A stretch of DNA of 64,000 nt from CAUPWF01 sp964369425 (GTDB lineage: Bacteria > Bacillota > Clostridia > Lachnospirales > Lachnospiraceae): assembly GCA_964369425.1 (NCBI GenBank), contig CAYJGW010000006.1, positions 1 through 64,000 on the forward strand. Direction: 5' to 3'. Each line of letters begins with the position of its first letter. Positions within the stretch are counted from its first letter, which is position 1. Shown in pieces: positions 27,462-35,007 of the stretch. The translations under genes and the position numbers were made by a program. The notes beneath the pieces were generated by a model. That model worked only from the letters and a program-made list of their open reading frames with translations, did not search any database and was not told where the DNA came from.

Positions 27462-28526
27462 ATGCGACAACTGAATGTAGATATCGGAGAGAGAAGTTAC
27501 TCCATTTATATAGAAAATGGGTTATTGAAAAAGGCTAAGATTTACATAGAACAAGTCTATTCAGGAAAGAAAATCTTAATCATATCAGATGATAATGTAT
27601 ATTCATTATATGGTGAAGGAATCAAGGAACAGTTAAGGGAAGGATACGAATGCCATTCTCATATTATTGAGCATGGAGAGCAGTCGAAATGTATGCAAAC
27701 AGCAGCCCAAATTTATTCGACTTTGGCTAAATTAAATTTTTCGAGAAGTGATTTGATTATTGCACTAGGTGGTGGAGTAGTCGGAGACTTGGCAGGATTT
27801 GTAGCAGCAACATTTTTAAGAGGAATAAAATTCATACAGGTTCCTACTTCGCTATTGGCACAAGTAGATTCTTCTGTGGGAGGAAAAGTAGCAGTTGATA
27901 TTCCAGAAGGAAAGAATCTAGTTGGTAACTTTTATCAGCCGATGATGGTACTTGTGGATCCAAGTGTTTTAAAAACACTTACTCCAAGATTTTTTAAAGA
28001 TGGCATGGGCGAAGTAATCAAGTATGGGTGTATACAGAGTAAATCCTTATTCCAACAACTAAAGCAGATTGAGGATGTCAATCAGATAGAAGAACAACAA
28101 TTACTAGACATTATTTATGAGTGCATCGACTGTAAGAGAATGGTAGTCGAAGAAGATGAATTAGATTTAGGACTTCGCATGATTTTGAATTTTGGTCATA
28201 CTCTTGGGCATGCAATAGAGCAATATGGAAACTTTGTTAAGGAAAGTCATGGGGAAGCAGTAGCAATTGGAATGTATCAAATCATGAGATTGGCAGCGAA
28301 AAAAGGACTAGTAAATCAGTCCGTTGTATCAGAAATCAAAAACATTTTGATTCAGTATGAATTGCCATATGAATGCGAGATTCCGATGGAATCCTTATTA
28401 AGTGCAATCAAAAAGGATAAGAAAAACATGAACAGTAGCTTAAACATCATCTTGATAAAAGAGATAGGAGAAGCTTATATCTATAAGACTAATAGCGAAT
28501 TCTTTATAGAGGGGGAAGAAGCATGA
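27462..28526 (+). CDS. aroB: 3-dehydroquinate synthase
   Basis: A 354-residue NAD- and metal-dependent enzyme, second step of the shikimate pathway. The NAD site GGGVVGDLAGF, the PTSLLAQVDSSVGGK motif and the metal-binding FGHTLGHAIE are all intact. GTGAGGAG precedes the ATG. Its stop overlaps the start of the SDR gene by 4 bases. Confidence 0.96.
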   Translation: MRQLNVDIGERSYSIYIENGLLKKAKIYIEQVYSGKKILIISDDNVYSLYGEGIKEQLREGYECHSHIIEHGEQSKCMQTAAQIYSTLAKLNFSRSDLIIALGGGVVGDLAGFVAATFLRGIKFIQVPTSLLAQVDSSVGGKVAVDIPEGKNLVGNFYQPMMVLVDPSVLKTLTPRFFKDGMGEVIKYGCIQSKSLFQQLKQIEDVNQIEEQQLLDIIYECIDCKRMVVEEDELDLGLRMILNFGHTLGHAIEQYGNFVKESHGEAVAIGMYQIMRLAAKKGLVNQSVVSEIKNILIQYELPYECEIPMESLLSAIKKDKKNMNSSLNIILIKEIGEAYIYKTNSEFFIEGEEA

Positions 28527-29269
28527 GCGATATAACAGGAAAGATAGCCATAGTGACTGGCGCAGGAAAAGGAATCGGAAAAGAAACAGCACTTTTATTA
28601 GCGGAAGAAGGTGCTACAGCAGTAGTAGTATCTAGAACTAAGAGTGACTTAGATTCAGTCGTGGAAGAAATAGAAGCAAAGGGTGGAACAGGCTTTGCCG
28701 TTGTAGCAGACTTAACCGATGGAAATAGCGTACAATCAATGGTTGATGCAGTAATGAAGCAATATGGACGTATAGATATTCTTGTGAATAATGCAGGTGG
28801 ATATCCAAAAGAAGTCTATGAAGGTAGAGAAAATCAAGCAATCAAAATTTGGGACTGGTCAGAAGAGCAATGGGATCAGATTATTAGGACAAATTTAAAG
28901 CCACCATTTCTATGCACAAATAAAATATCTCCAATCATGATGGAACAAAAAAGTGGAGATATTGTGAATGTATCATCTAGAATGGGAAGAATCGCATCTC
29001 AGATGGGAGCTTATGCAGTAGCGAAAGGTGGAGTAGTTACACTTACAAAGACTTGTGGCATACAATTGCAAGAATATGGAGTACGTGTGAATTGCGTAGC
29101 ACCTGGAATTGTAGATACACCAGGTCAAAGAGTATACAATCATTCAGTGGGACAAGATGAAATACAAATGGGTAGTGCAAAAGATGTACCAAGAGCTATC
29201 TTATATTTGTTAAAAGATGCCCCGAAAGTTATGACAGGGCAAACAATGGATTTATTTACAACAGTCTAG
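28523..29269 (+). CDS. short-chain dehydrogenase/reductase, substrate unknown
   Basis: A 248-residue Rossmann-fold oxidoreductase. The cofactor loop is TGAGKGIG, NNAG is present, and the catalytic residues are Ser151, Tyr164 and Lys168 (YAVAK), so it should be active. It is FabG-like in size but ends GQTMDLFTTV instead of the usual xxDGG..., and carries an insertion after NNAGGYPKEVYEG. Overlap with aroB by ATGA means it is translationally coupled to a shikimate-pathway gene. It is not AroE, which has a different fold signature. A terminator follows directly. Confidence 0.88.
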   Translation: MSDITGKIAIVTGAGKGIGKETALLLAEEGATAVVVSRTKSDLDSVVEEIEAKGGTGFAVVADLTDGNSVQSMVDAVMKQYGRIDILVNNAGGYPKEVYEGRENQAIKIWDWSEEQWDQIIRTNLKPPFLCTNKISPIMMEQKSGDIVNVSSRMGRIASQMGAYAVAKGGVVTLTKTCGIQLQEYGVRVNCVAPGIVDTPGQRVYNHSVGQDEIQMGSAKDVPRAILYLLKDAPKVMTGQTMDLFTTV

Positions 29270-29277
29270 TAGTATCG

Positions 29278-29303
29278 GCACCAGCATTCCGCTGGTGCTT
29301 TCT
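29278..29303 (+). terminator. terminator of the aroF-aroB-SDR operon
   Basis: GCACCAGC-attcc-GCTGGTGC is a perfect 8-bp stem followed by TTTCT. Confidence 0.8.
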
Positions 29304-29432
29304 AAAAAATCAGAAGTATCAAAAGCCAAATTCTTGGCAAATATTCAATGAGAGAAGAGTTACGCCTCCAAAGTGGAAAAAGAGAAGAAAAGGGAAGTAA
29401 AAGTAGTGGTCGAGGCAGGGAAATTAAAGCGG

Positions 29433-29527
29433 ATTACGTACTAGAGGGGAAAAGTGAATTCCAGTACGTAAAAGAAAAGCAAGAGCTAAGGAAACTAAAG
29501 AGAAATTACGTACTGGAGGGGAAAAGT
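29433..29527 (+). repeat. direct repeat pair with interleaved inverted repeats upstream of the pseudogene
   Basis: Copy A (29433-29455) and copy B (29505-29527) are 23-base direct repeats (ATTACGTACT[A/G]GAGGGG...), identical at 22 positions and exactly 72 bases apart. Between them CCAGTACGTAA (29461-29471) is the reverse complement of TTACGTACTGG in copy B (11 bp) and of 9 bases in copy A, so two mutually exclusive hairpins are possible. Copy B supplies the GGAGGGG ribosome binding site of the pseudogene. The frame open from 29348 through this region looks like purine-rich leader and not real protein. Confidence 0.75.
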
Positions 29528-29530
29528 AGA

Positions 29531-30384
29531 ATGGATAAATTTCAAGAATATTGTTGGAAAGCAGAAGAAAAGATAAGCAATGTAATGAAAAAAGCTAGAA
29601 AAGATATAGAAAGTTCACCAAAGGGAAGGTTATGAGTAGCCCGTAGCCATAATTCCATACAGTACTATGTTAAGGATGAGTGGGAGGATGGTCCAGGGAA
29701 ATATATAAAGAAATCAGAAAGAGAATTAGCAGAGAAACTAGCTCAAAGAGATTATGCGACGAAGGTAGTTGGAGAATTGGAGAGAACAAAGAGGATATTA
29801 CAAAAATGTCAAACTATAATCCAGTTAAAAGATATTGCGAAATTTTATGAAGAACTACCAGTAGCTAGAAAACAGCTGGTTTCTCCGTATATTTTCCCTA
29901 TAAATGAATATGTAGCAATGTGGGAAAAAATATGAAAAGCAGAAGGAGTCTCACAGAAACTATGAATATCGAAGAAGAACAAGGTTTTTTAACGGAAGGA
30001 GGAGAAGTTGTTAGATCAAAATCAGAAAAGATTATTGCGGATAAGCTTCACTCTATGAATATACCGTATGTCTATGAAGTGGTCGTGAAATTAGAAGGTC
30101 ATGGAAAGGTGCACCCAGATTTTACAGTGTTAAACACAAGAACAAGAGAAGAATTTTATTGGGAACATTTAGGGATGATGGATCTACCCGAGTATTCAAA
30201 TAAGGCGATAAAAAAGATAGATACTTATGAGAAAAATGGTGTATTTGTAGGAAAGAAACTATTAGTGACATATGAAACAAGTTTCTATCCGCTAAATATT
30301 AGAAGTATAGAAAGAACAATAAAAGAATACTTACTTAAAAGTAAGATACCAAGAGTAGAGTGCACCGATTGCACCGATAAGTGA
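29531..30384 (+). pseudogene. decayed nuclease-like gene (PD-(D/E)XK-type C-terminus) with an in-frame stop and a -1 frameshift
   Basis: The reading starts at ATG 29531 after GGAGGGG and runs about 284 residues if two lesions are bridged. TGA at 29633-29635 interrupts the frame (KGRL*VARSHNSIQYY), probably a CGA-to-TGA change. The frame then continues to TGA 29933, where the homologous reading moves to the -1 frame at the A6 run 29925-29930. The C-terminal part (VVRSKSEKIIADKL, HPDFTVLN, EFYWEHLGMMD, TYEKNGVF, LLVTYET) resembles a multi-copy Lachnospiraceae family of unknown role; the D...E-x-W/H pattern suggests a restriction-like nuclease fold. Family assignment is from memory and unverified. 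Confidence 0.7.
30361..30378 (+). repeat. 9-base tandem duplication
   Basis: TGCACCGAT occurs twice in tandem at the 3' end of the pseudogene (encoding CTD-CTD), just before the downstream repeat block. Confidence 0.7.
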
Positions 30385-30479
30385 AAGGTAATAATAAGTA
30401 CGTAAATTTAAAGAGAAAACCAATGGAAGAGTAGGAATTTACGTATCAATAAGTGAAAGATGTTTGTATGTACGTAAAT
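30377..30479 (+). repeat. direct and inverted repeats downstream of the pseudogene
   Basis: ATAAGTGAAAG-N11-TACGTAAAT occurs at 30377-30407 and 30449-30479, again exactly 72 bases apart. TACGTAAATT (30399-30408) also pairs with AATTTACGTA (30436-30445), a 10-bp inverted repeat. The AAGTGAA...AGTACGTAAA arrangement echoes 29452-29470 upstream, so the pseudogene is bracketed by related elements. Confidence 0.7.
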
Positions 30480-30534
30480 GGGGTAGTGATTATGCAATTA
30501 AGTGGTTTGAGTTATAAATTTCATTAAAATTTAC

Positions 30535-30564
30535 TTGCACAAAAATAGTAAAATTGATACTATT
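30535..30564 (+). promoter_or_regulatory. promoter of the hydroxyproline cluster with overlapping inverted repeat
   Basis: TTGCAC (30535-30540), 17-base spacer, TACTAT (30558-30563). AATAGTA (30544-30550) and TACTATT (30558-30564) form a perfect 7-bp inverted repeat covering the spacer and the -10, the position expected of a repressor operator. Confidence 0.55.
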
Positions 30565-30597
30565 GATTTTAAAGAAATGCATTGCAAGAGGTGGAAA

Positions 30598-31506
30598 ATG
30601 CCCAAAATAACAAAAATTCAAAAGTATTCCATCCACGATGGTGATGGAATCCGAACCACTATATTTTTTAAAGGATGCCCATTAAAGTGCGGGTGGTGTC
30701 ATAATCCAGAGACGATTAGTTATGAGAAGCAACTGATGTTTCGGACAGAGGATTGCGTTGGTTGTGGATCCTGTGAAACGGGGTGCAAGGAAAAGGCCAT
30801 TAGTTTAAGAGATAATAAGGCGCAAACGAATGCCACAGATTGTGTTTTATGTGGAGAATGTCTTGATTATTGTATCAAAAACTTGCGTGAAATCAGTGGT
30901 GAAGAATATGACATTCAAACTTTGGTGGATGAAGTGAAAAAGGATCAAATGTTCTATGAAGATTCAGGCGGTGGGGTAACTTTATCTGGTGGAGAGGTTA
31001 TGACAATGGATATGGACTACATAGAGCGTTTAGTGAAATCCTTGAATAGAGTAGGTATCAAAGTGAATATCGATACTTGTGGGCAAGCGCCATATAGAAA
31101 TTTTCAAAGGATATTGCCGTATGTGGATACCTTTCTTTATGATTTGAAGATTATGAATAATGACTTGCATAAAAAATATGTGGGGGTAGATAATAGCGTG
31201 ATTTTAGATAATCTTATCAGCCTCTCAATGGAAAAAGCAAAGATATATCTGAGAATGCCAATTATTGAAGGTGTGAATGCGACGGAAGAAGAAATGCAAG
31301 CCAAAATAGAGTTTTTGAAAGAGAATCGTATTAATTTTGAACAAATCAATCTATTACCTTATCACAATATTGGAAAAGGGAAGTACGAACAGTTAGGAAT
31401 GGTGTATAATGGAGAAGAACTAGCGGAACCAACCGTTGAAAAATTAGAATTCTTTAAACAAAAATTAGAAAATTATGGATATCACAATGTGAAAATAGGA
31501 GGCTAA
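30598..31506 (+). CDS. glycyl-radical enzyme activase for the hydroxyproline dehydratase
   Basis: A 302-residue radical-SAM protein of the PflA type. The SAM cluster ligands are Cys27, Cys31 and Cys34 (GCPLKCGWC). An inserted ferredoxin-like domain has two further [4Fe-4S] motifs: Cys53/56/59/63 and Cys82/85/88/92, as in activases of dehydratase-type glycyl-radical enzymes. ATG 30598 is chosen because AGAGGTGG lies just upstream. It ends 4 bases before its target enzyme. In C. difficile the equivalent gene is next to hypD. Confidence 0.9.
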   Translation: MPKITKIQKYSIHDGDGIRTTIFFKGCPLKCGWCHNPETISYEKQLMFRTEDCVGCGSCETGCKEKAISLRDNKAQTNATDCVLCGECLDYCIKNLREISGEEYDIQTLVDEVKKDQMFYEDSGGGVTLSGGEVMTMDMDYIERLVKSLNRVGIKVNIDTCGQAPYRNFQRILPYVDTFLYDLKIMNNDLHKKYVGVDNSVILDNLISLSMEKAKIYLRMPIIEGVNATEEEMQAKIEFLKENRINFEQINLLPYHNIGKGKYEQLGMVYNGEELAEPTVEKLEFFKQKLENYGYHNVKIGG

Positions 31507-31510
31507 TCAG

Positions 31511-33886
31511 ATGGAAAGACGTGGAATGAATGAAAGAGTGAGGCGATTAAGAGACCTTAGTTTGGCAAGTGTAGCGCATATTGACATGGAAAGGGCAAAG
31601 ATTGAAACAGCAGTATACAAGGAATACGAAGGAAGTGTATCGATTCCTATGTTAAGAGCGCTAGTTTTGAAAAACTATTTTGCAGAAAAGACACTTTACC
31701 TAGGTGAGGATGAATTAATCGTAGGGGAAAAAGGGGATGCGCCGCAATCAGCACCCACATTTCCAGAGATTTGCTGTCACACAATAGAAGACATGCACAT
31801 TATGAATGATAGAGAGTTGATTAGCTTTAAAGTAAAAGAAGAGGATTATGCTTATCAAGCGAAAGAAATTATTCCTTATTGGGAAAGGCGCGCGGTTCGC
31901 AATAAAATTCTTAATAATATGACAGATGAGTGGAAAGAAGCATATGGAGCGGGAATCTTTACAGAATTTATGGAGCAGAGAGGTCCAGGACACACAGTTG
32001 GCTCTCATGAATTCTATGAAAAGGGAATGCTTGATTATATCGCTGAAATTGAAGAAACTATTGAAAATCTGGATTTTTTAGAAGATGAAGAGGCGCTCAA
32101 AAGAAAAGAGCAACTAGAGGCAATGGCAGTTTCTTGCGAAGCATTGATTATACTTGGAGAGCGTTATGCAGCTTATGCGAGAGAGTTGGCAGAGCAAACA
32201 AAAGATGAAATCAGAAAAGAGGAATTGTTACAGATCGCAAAAAACTGCGATGTGGTACCGGCTCACAAACCACAAACTTATTGGCAAGCAATCCAACAGT
32301 ATTGGTTTATACACCTTGCTGTAACAACAGAATTGAATCCTTGGGATGCATTTTCTCCAGGTAGATTGGATCAACACTTGAATCCTTTCTATGAAGCAGA
32401 CTTGAAAAATGAAATTCTTGATGATGAAAAAGCTTTGGAATTATTAGAGTGTCTATGGGTGAAGTTTAACAACCAACCATCGCCACCAAAGGTAGGGGTG
32501 ACATTGAAAGAGAGCAGTACCTATACTGATTTTGCTAATATCAACACAGGTGGAATTGCAAGGGATGGTTCCAATGGAGTGAACAATGTTAGTTATCTTA
32601 TATTAGATTGCATGGATGAGATGCAGCTGCTCCAACCGAGTTCTAATGTACAAATCAGCAGAAAGACCCCTGAAAAATTCTTGCATAGAGCTTGTGAGAT
32701 TTCGAGAAAAGGTTGGGGACAGCCAGCATTTTATAATACAGAAGCCATTGTACAAGAATTGATGAATGCTGGTAAAACTCTAGCAGATGCAAGATGCGGT
32801 GGATCAAGTGGATGCATAGAGACTGGAGCTTTTGGAAATGAAGCGTATATTCTAACAGGTTACTTTAACATTCCTAAAATTTTTGAACTAACATTGAACA
32901 ATGGCTATGACCATATAGCAAAAAAACAACTAGGGCTTGAATTAGGATCAGCAACAGATTTTGAAACTTATGAAGATCTTTGGGAAGCCTTTAAAAAGCA
33001 AATCGCATATTTCTTGGATATCAAGATTCAAGGGAGTAATGTAATCGAAAAAATCTATGCAACCTACATGCCAGTTCCATTTTTGTCCGTAATTACTAAC
33101 GATTGCATCAAAAAGGGAAGAGATTATAATGCAGGTGGGGCGAGATATAATGTAAATTATATTCAAGGTGTTGGAATTGGAACGATAACAGATTGTCTAA
33201 GTGCGATAAAATATAATATATTCGAAGAAAAGAAGTTTACAATGGAAGAATTGATGACTGCTATGAAAGATAATTTCGAAGGCCACGAGCGAATTCTGAA
33301 TTTAGTAAAGAATCGTACACCTAAATACGGAAATGATGACGATTATGCAGATGAAATTATGAAATCTGTATTTATGTATTATAGAGATACGGTAACAGGT
33401 AGAAAGAATACAAAAGGGGGAACTTATCGAATCAATATGTTGCCGACTACTTGTCATGTATACTTTGGGGAAGTGATGATGGCTAGTGCAAATGGAAGAT
33501 TGGCTCACAAACCTGTATCGGAAGGGATATCGCCAGAAAAGGGTGCTGATGTAAATGGTCCGACTGCAGTGGTAAAATCAGCTTCAAAGATGGATCACCT
33601 AACAACAGGGGGAACACTTTTGAATCAGAAGTTTACGCCAAGTGTAGTGGAAGGTGAACAAGGATTGAAGCATATGGGGAATCTGGTAAGATCATATTTC
33701 AATATGGATGGGCATCACATACAATTTAATGTTATTGATAGAGAAACACTATTAAAAGCACAACAAAAGCCCGAGGAGTATAAAGATTTAATTGTAAGAG
33801 TAGCTGGATATAGTGATCATTTTAGAAATTTGAGTAAAGAATTACAAGATGAAATAATTAATCGTACAGAGCAAAACTTTAACTAG
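31511..33886 (+). CDS. hypD: trans-4-hydroxy-L-proline dehydratase (glycyl-radical enzyme)
   Basis: A 791-residue glycyl-radical enzyme. The radical glycine is Gly766 (RVAGYSDHF) and the thiyl cysteine is Cys435 in GSSGCIETG, followed two residues later by Glu437, the C-x-E arrangement of dehydratase-type members. HypD removes water from hydroxyproline to give pyrroline-5-carboxylate. The substrate call rests mainly on the immediate neighbour proC, which would reduce that product to proline, and on overall resemblance (SPGRLDQHLNPFY, GAFGNEAYILTGYFNIPKIF). A diol dehydratase, choline lyase or unassigned relative is the main alternative. The name should not be confused with the NiFe-hydrogenase maturation gene hypD. 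Confidence 0.85.
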   Translation: MERRGMNERVRRLRDLSLASVAHIDMERAKIETAVYKEYEGSVSIPMLRALVLKNYFAEKTLYLGEDELIVGEKGDAPQSAPTFPEICCHTIEDMHIMNDRELISFKVKEEDYAYQAKEIIPYWERRAVRNKILNNMTDEWKEAYGAGIFTEFMEQRGPGHTVGSHEFYEKGMLDYIAEIEETIENLDFLEDEEALKRKEQLEAMAVSCEALIILGERYAAYARELAEQTKDEIRKEELLQIAKNCDVVPAHKPQTYWQAIQQYWFIHLAVTTELNPWDAFSPGRLDQHLNPFYEADLKNEILDDEKALELLECLWVKFNNQPSPPKVGVTLKESSTYTDFANINTGGIARDGSNGVNNVSYLILDCMDEMQLLQPSSNVQISRKTPEKFLHRACEISRKGWGQPAFYNTEAIVQELMNAGKTLADARCGGSSGCIETGAFGNEAYILTGYFNIPKIFELTLNNGYDHIAKKQLGLELGSATDFETYEDLWEAFKKQIAYFLDIKIQGSNVIEKIYATYMPVPFLSVITNDCIKKGRDYNAGGARYNVNYIQGVGIGTITDCLSAIKYNIFEEKKFTMEELMTAMKDNFEGHERILNLVKNRTPKYGNDDDYADEIMKSVFMYYRDTVTGRKNTKGGTYRINMLPTTCHVYFGEVMMASANGRLAHKPVSEGISPEKGADVNGPTAVVKSASKMDHLTTGGTLLNQKFTPSVVEGEQGLKHMGNLVRSYFNMDGHHIQFNVIDRETLLKAQQKPEEYKDLIVRVAGYSDHFRNLSKELQDEIINRTEQNFN

Positions 33887-33902
33887 AAGAGGAGATTGAA
33901 AG

Positions 33903-34697
33903 ATGAAATTAGGATTTATAGGATGTGGAAACATGGCTACTGCTATGCTTTCGGGAATTATAGCAAATGGGATTTGCACTAAAGAAGAAATTATTGCTTC
34001 AGACTTGATGGAAGTCAGCAGAGAGATTGCCAAACAGAATCTAAATATCCAAGTTACAGAATCGAATATAGAAGTGGCAAAAAAGGCAGAAATTATTGTA
34101 CTAGCGGTGAAGCCACAGTTTTATGAAGCTGCGATTAACGAGATTAAAGATAGTGTAACAGAGTCACAGATCATTGTAACTATCGCACCAGGAAAGACGT
34201 TAGAATGGTTAAAAGAAAAGTTTGGTAAAGAGATAAAGATTGTTCGTACGATGCCAAATACACCGGCTATGGTTATGGAAGGAATGACAGGAGCCTGTGC
34301 AAATGAAAATGTTACAAAAGAAGAATTAGATAAAGTTTGTAGGATTTTAAATGGATTTGGGAAGACAGAAGTAGTAAGCGAGCACTTAATGGATGTGGTG
34401 ACTTGCACAAGCGGAAGTTCACCAGCATACGTATTTATGTTCATTGAAGCCATGGCAGATGCGGCAGTATCAGAAGGAATGCCACGCCAGCAAGCGTATA
34501 AAGTTGCAGCTCAAGCAGTGCTTGGAAGTGCAAAGATGGTATTAGAGACAGAGATGCATCCGGGGGCATTAAAAGATATGGTTTGTTCACCAGGTGGAAC
34601 AACAATTGAAGCGGTAAGAGTGTTAGAAGAAAAAGGAATGAGAAGTTCGGTGTTTGAAGCCATGAAAGCTTGCGCGAAAAAGGCAAAAGGGATGTAG
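33903..34697 (+). CDS. proC: pyrroline-5-carboxylate reductase
   Basis: A 264-residue enzyme that reduces pyrroline-5-carboxylate to L-proline with NAD(P)H. The Rossmann motif is GFIGCGNMA (4-12); the C-terminal dimerisation part has the family signature SGSSPAYVFMFIEA and DMVCSPGGTTIEA. AGAGGAG precedes the ATG. It lies 16 bases after the glycyl-radical enzyme gene, which supplies its substrate, so the three-gene cluster converts hydroxyproline to proline, usable for protein synthesis or Stickland-type reduction. Confidence 0.96.
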   Translation: MKLGFIGCGNMATAMLSGIIANGICTKEEIIASDLMEVSREIAKQNLNIQVTESNIEVAKKAEIIVLAVKPQFYEAAINEIKDSVTESQIIVTIAPGKTLEWLKEKFGKEIKIVRTMPNTPAMVMEGMTGACANENVTKEELDKVCRILNGFGKTEVVSEHLMDVVTCTSGSSPAYVFMFIEAMADAAVSEGMPRQQAYKVAAQAVLGSAKMVLETEMHPGALKDMVCSPGGTTIEAVRVLEEKGMRSSVFEAMKACAKKAKGM

Positions 34698-34725
34698 TAA
34701 ATCTCAACACGATAAGAAAAAAAGG

Positions 34726-34752
34726 GGGACAACTATAAAAAGTTGTCCCTTT
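34726..34752. terminator. bidirectional terminator
   Basis: GGGACAACT-ATAAAA-AGTTGTCCC is a perfect 9-bp stem. Reading minus it is followed by CCTTTTTTTCTT, a strong U-tract; reading plus by TTTAAT. The minus-strand stop codon of the next gene overlaps its edge. Confidence 0.85.
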
Positions 34753-34948
34753 AATCGTAAATTATCTTTGAGATTGTGTCCATTACATCATCGTAGCAAC
34801 CGCCACAGCCTGTGCTACACTGTGTTTGTTCTTGAATGATTGAAAAATAATTTTCCACTTCTTCAAATTCTTGACTTTCATTTAACACTTTTTCAACATC
34901 AGCTACGGAAACATTCATACAGTTACAAATAGTTCTATTCTCTAACAT
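34751..34948 (-). CDS. BFD-type (2Fe-2S) small ferredoxin-like protein
   Basis: A 65-residue protein of the bacterioferritin-associated ferredoxin / nitrite-reductase BFD domain type. The cluster ligands would be Cys8 and Cys10 (ICNCMNV) with Cys48 and Cys51 (TGCGGC); Cys44 is an extra cysteine. Family members bind a [2Fe-2S] cluster and help mobilise iron or pass electrons. No bacterioferritin or nitrite reductase gene is adjacent. A ribosome binding site GAGGTGGG lies 6-13 bases upstream on the minus strand. Confidence 0.85.
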   Translation of the reverse strand: MLENRTICNCMNVSVADVEKVLNESQEFEEVENYFSIIQEQTQCSTGCGGCYDDVMDTISKIIYD

Positions 34949-35007
34949 ATTTACCCACCTCGCTTTTTTGTTGTATTAATTACATTTTAACAGATAGGCA
35001 GTATATG

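Noticed and set aside
29348..29530. Coding region extending the pseudogene upstream with two YVLEGKS repeats
   Set aside because: The repeat peptides come from in-frame 72-bp DNA repeats that contain a ribosome binding site; the family N-terminus fits ATG 29531. The open frame reflects purine-rich DNA.
29925..29932. Programmed -1 ribosomal frameshift that would express the nuclease-like gene
   Set aside because: The A-run is not a canonical heptamer in the zero frame, and an upstream in-frame TGA would still truncate the product; simple decay is more likely.
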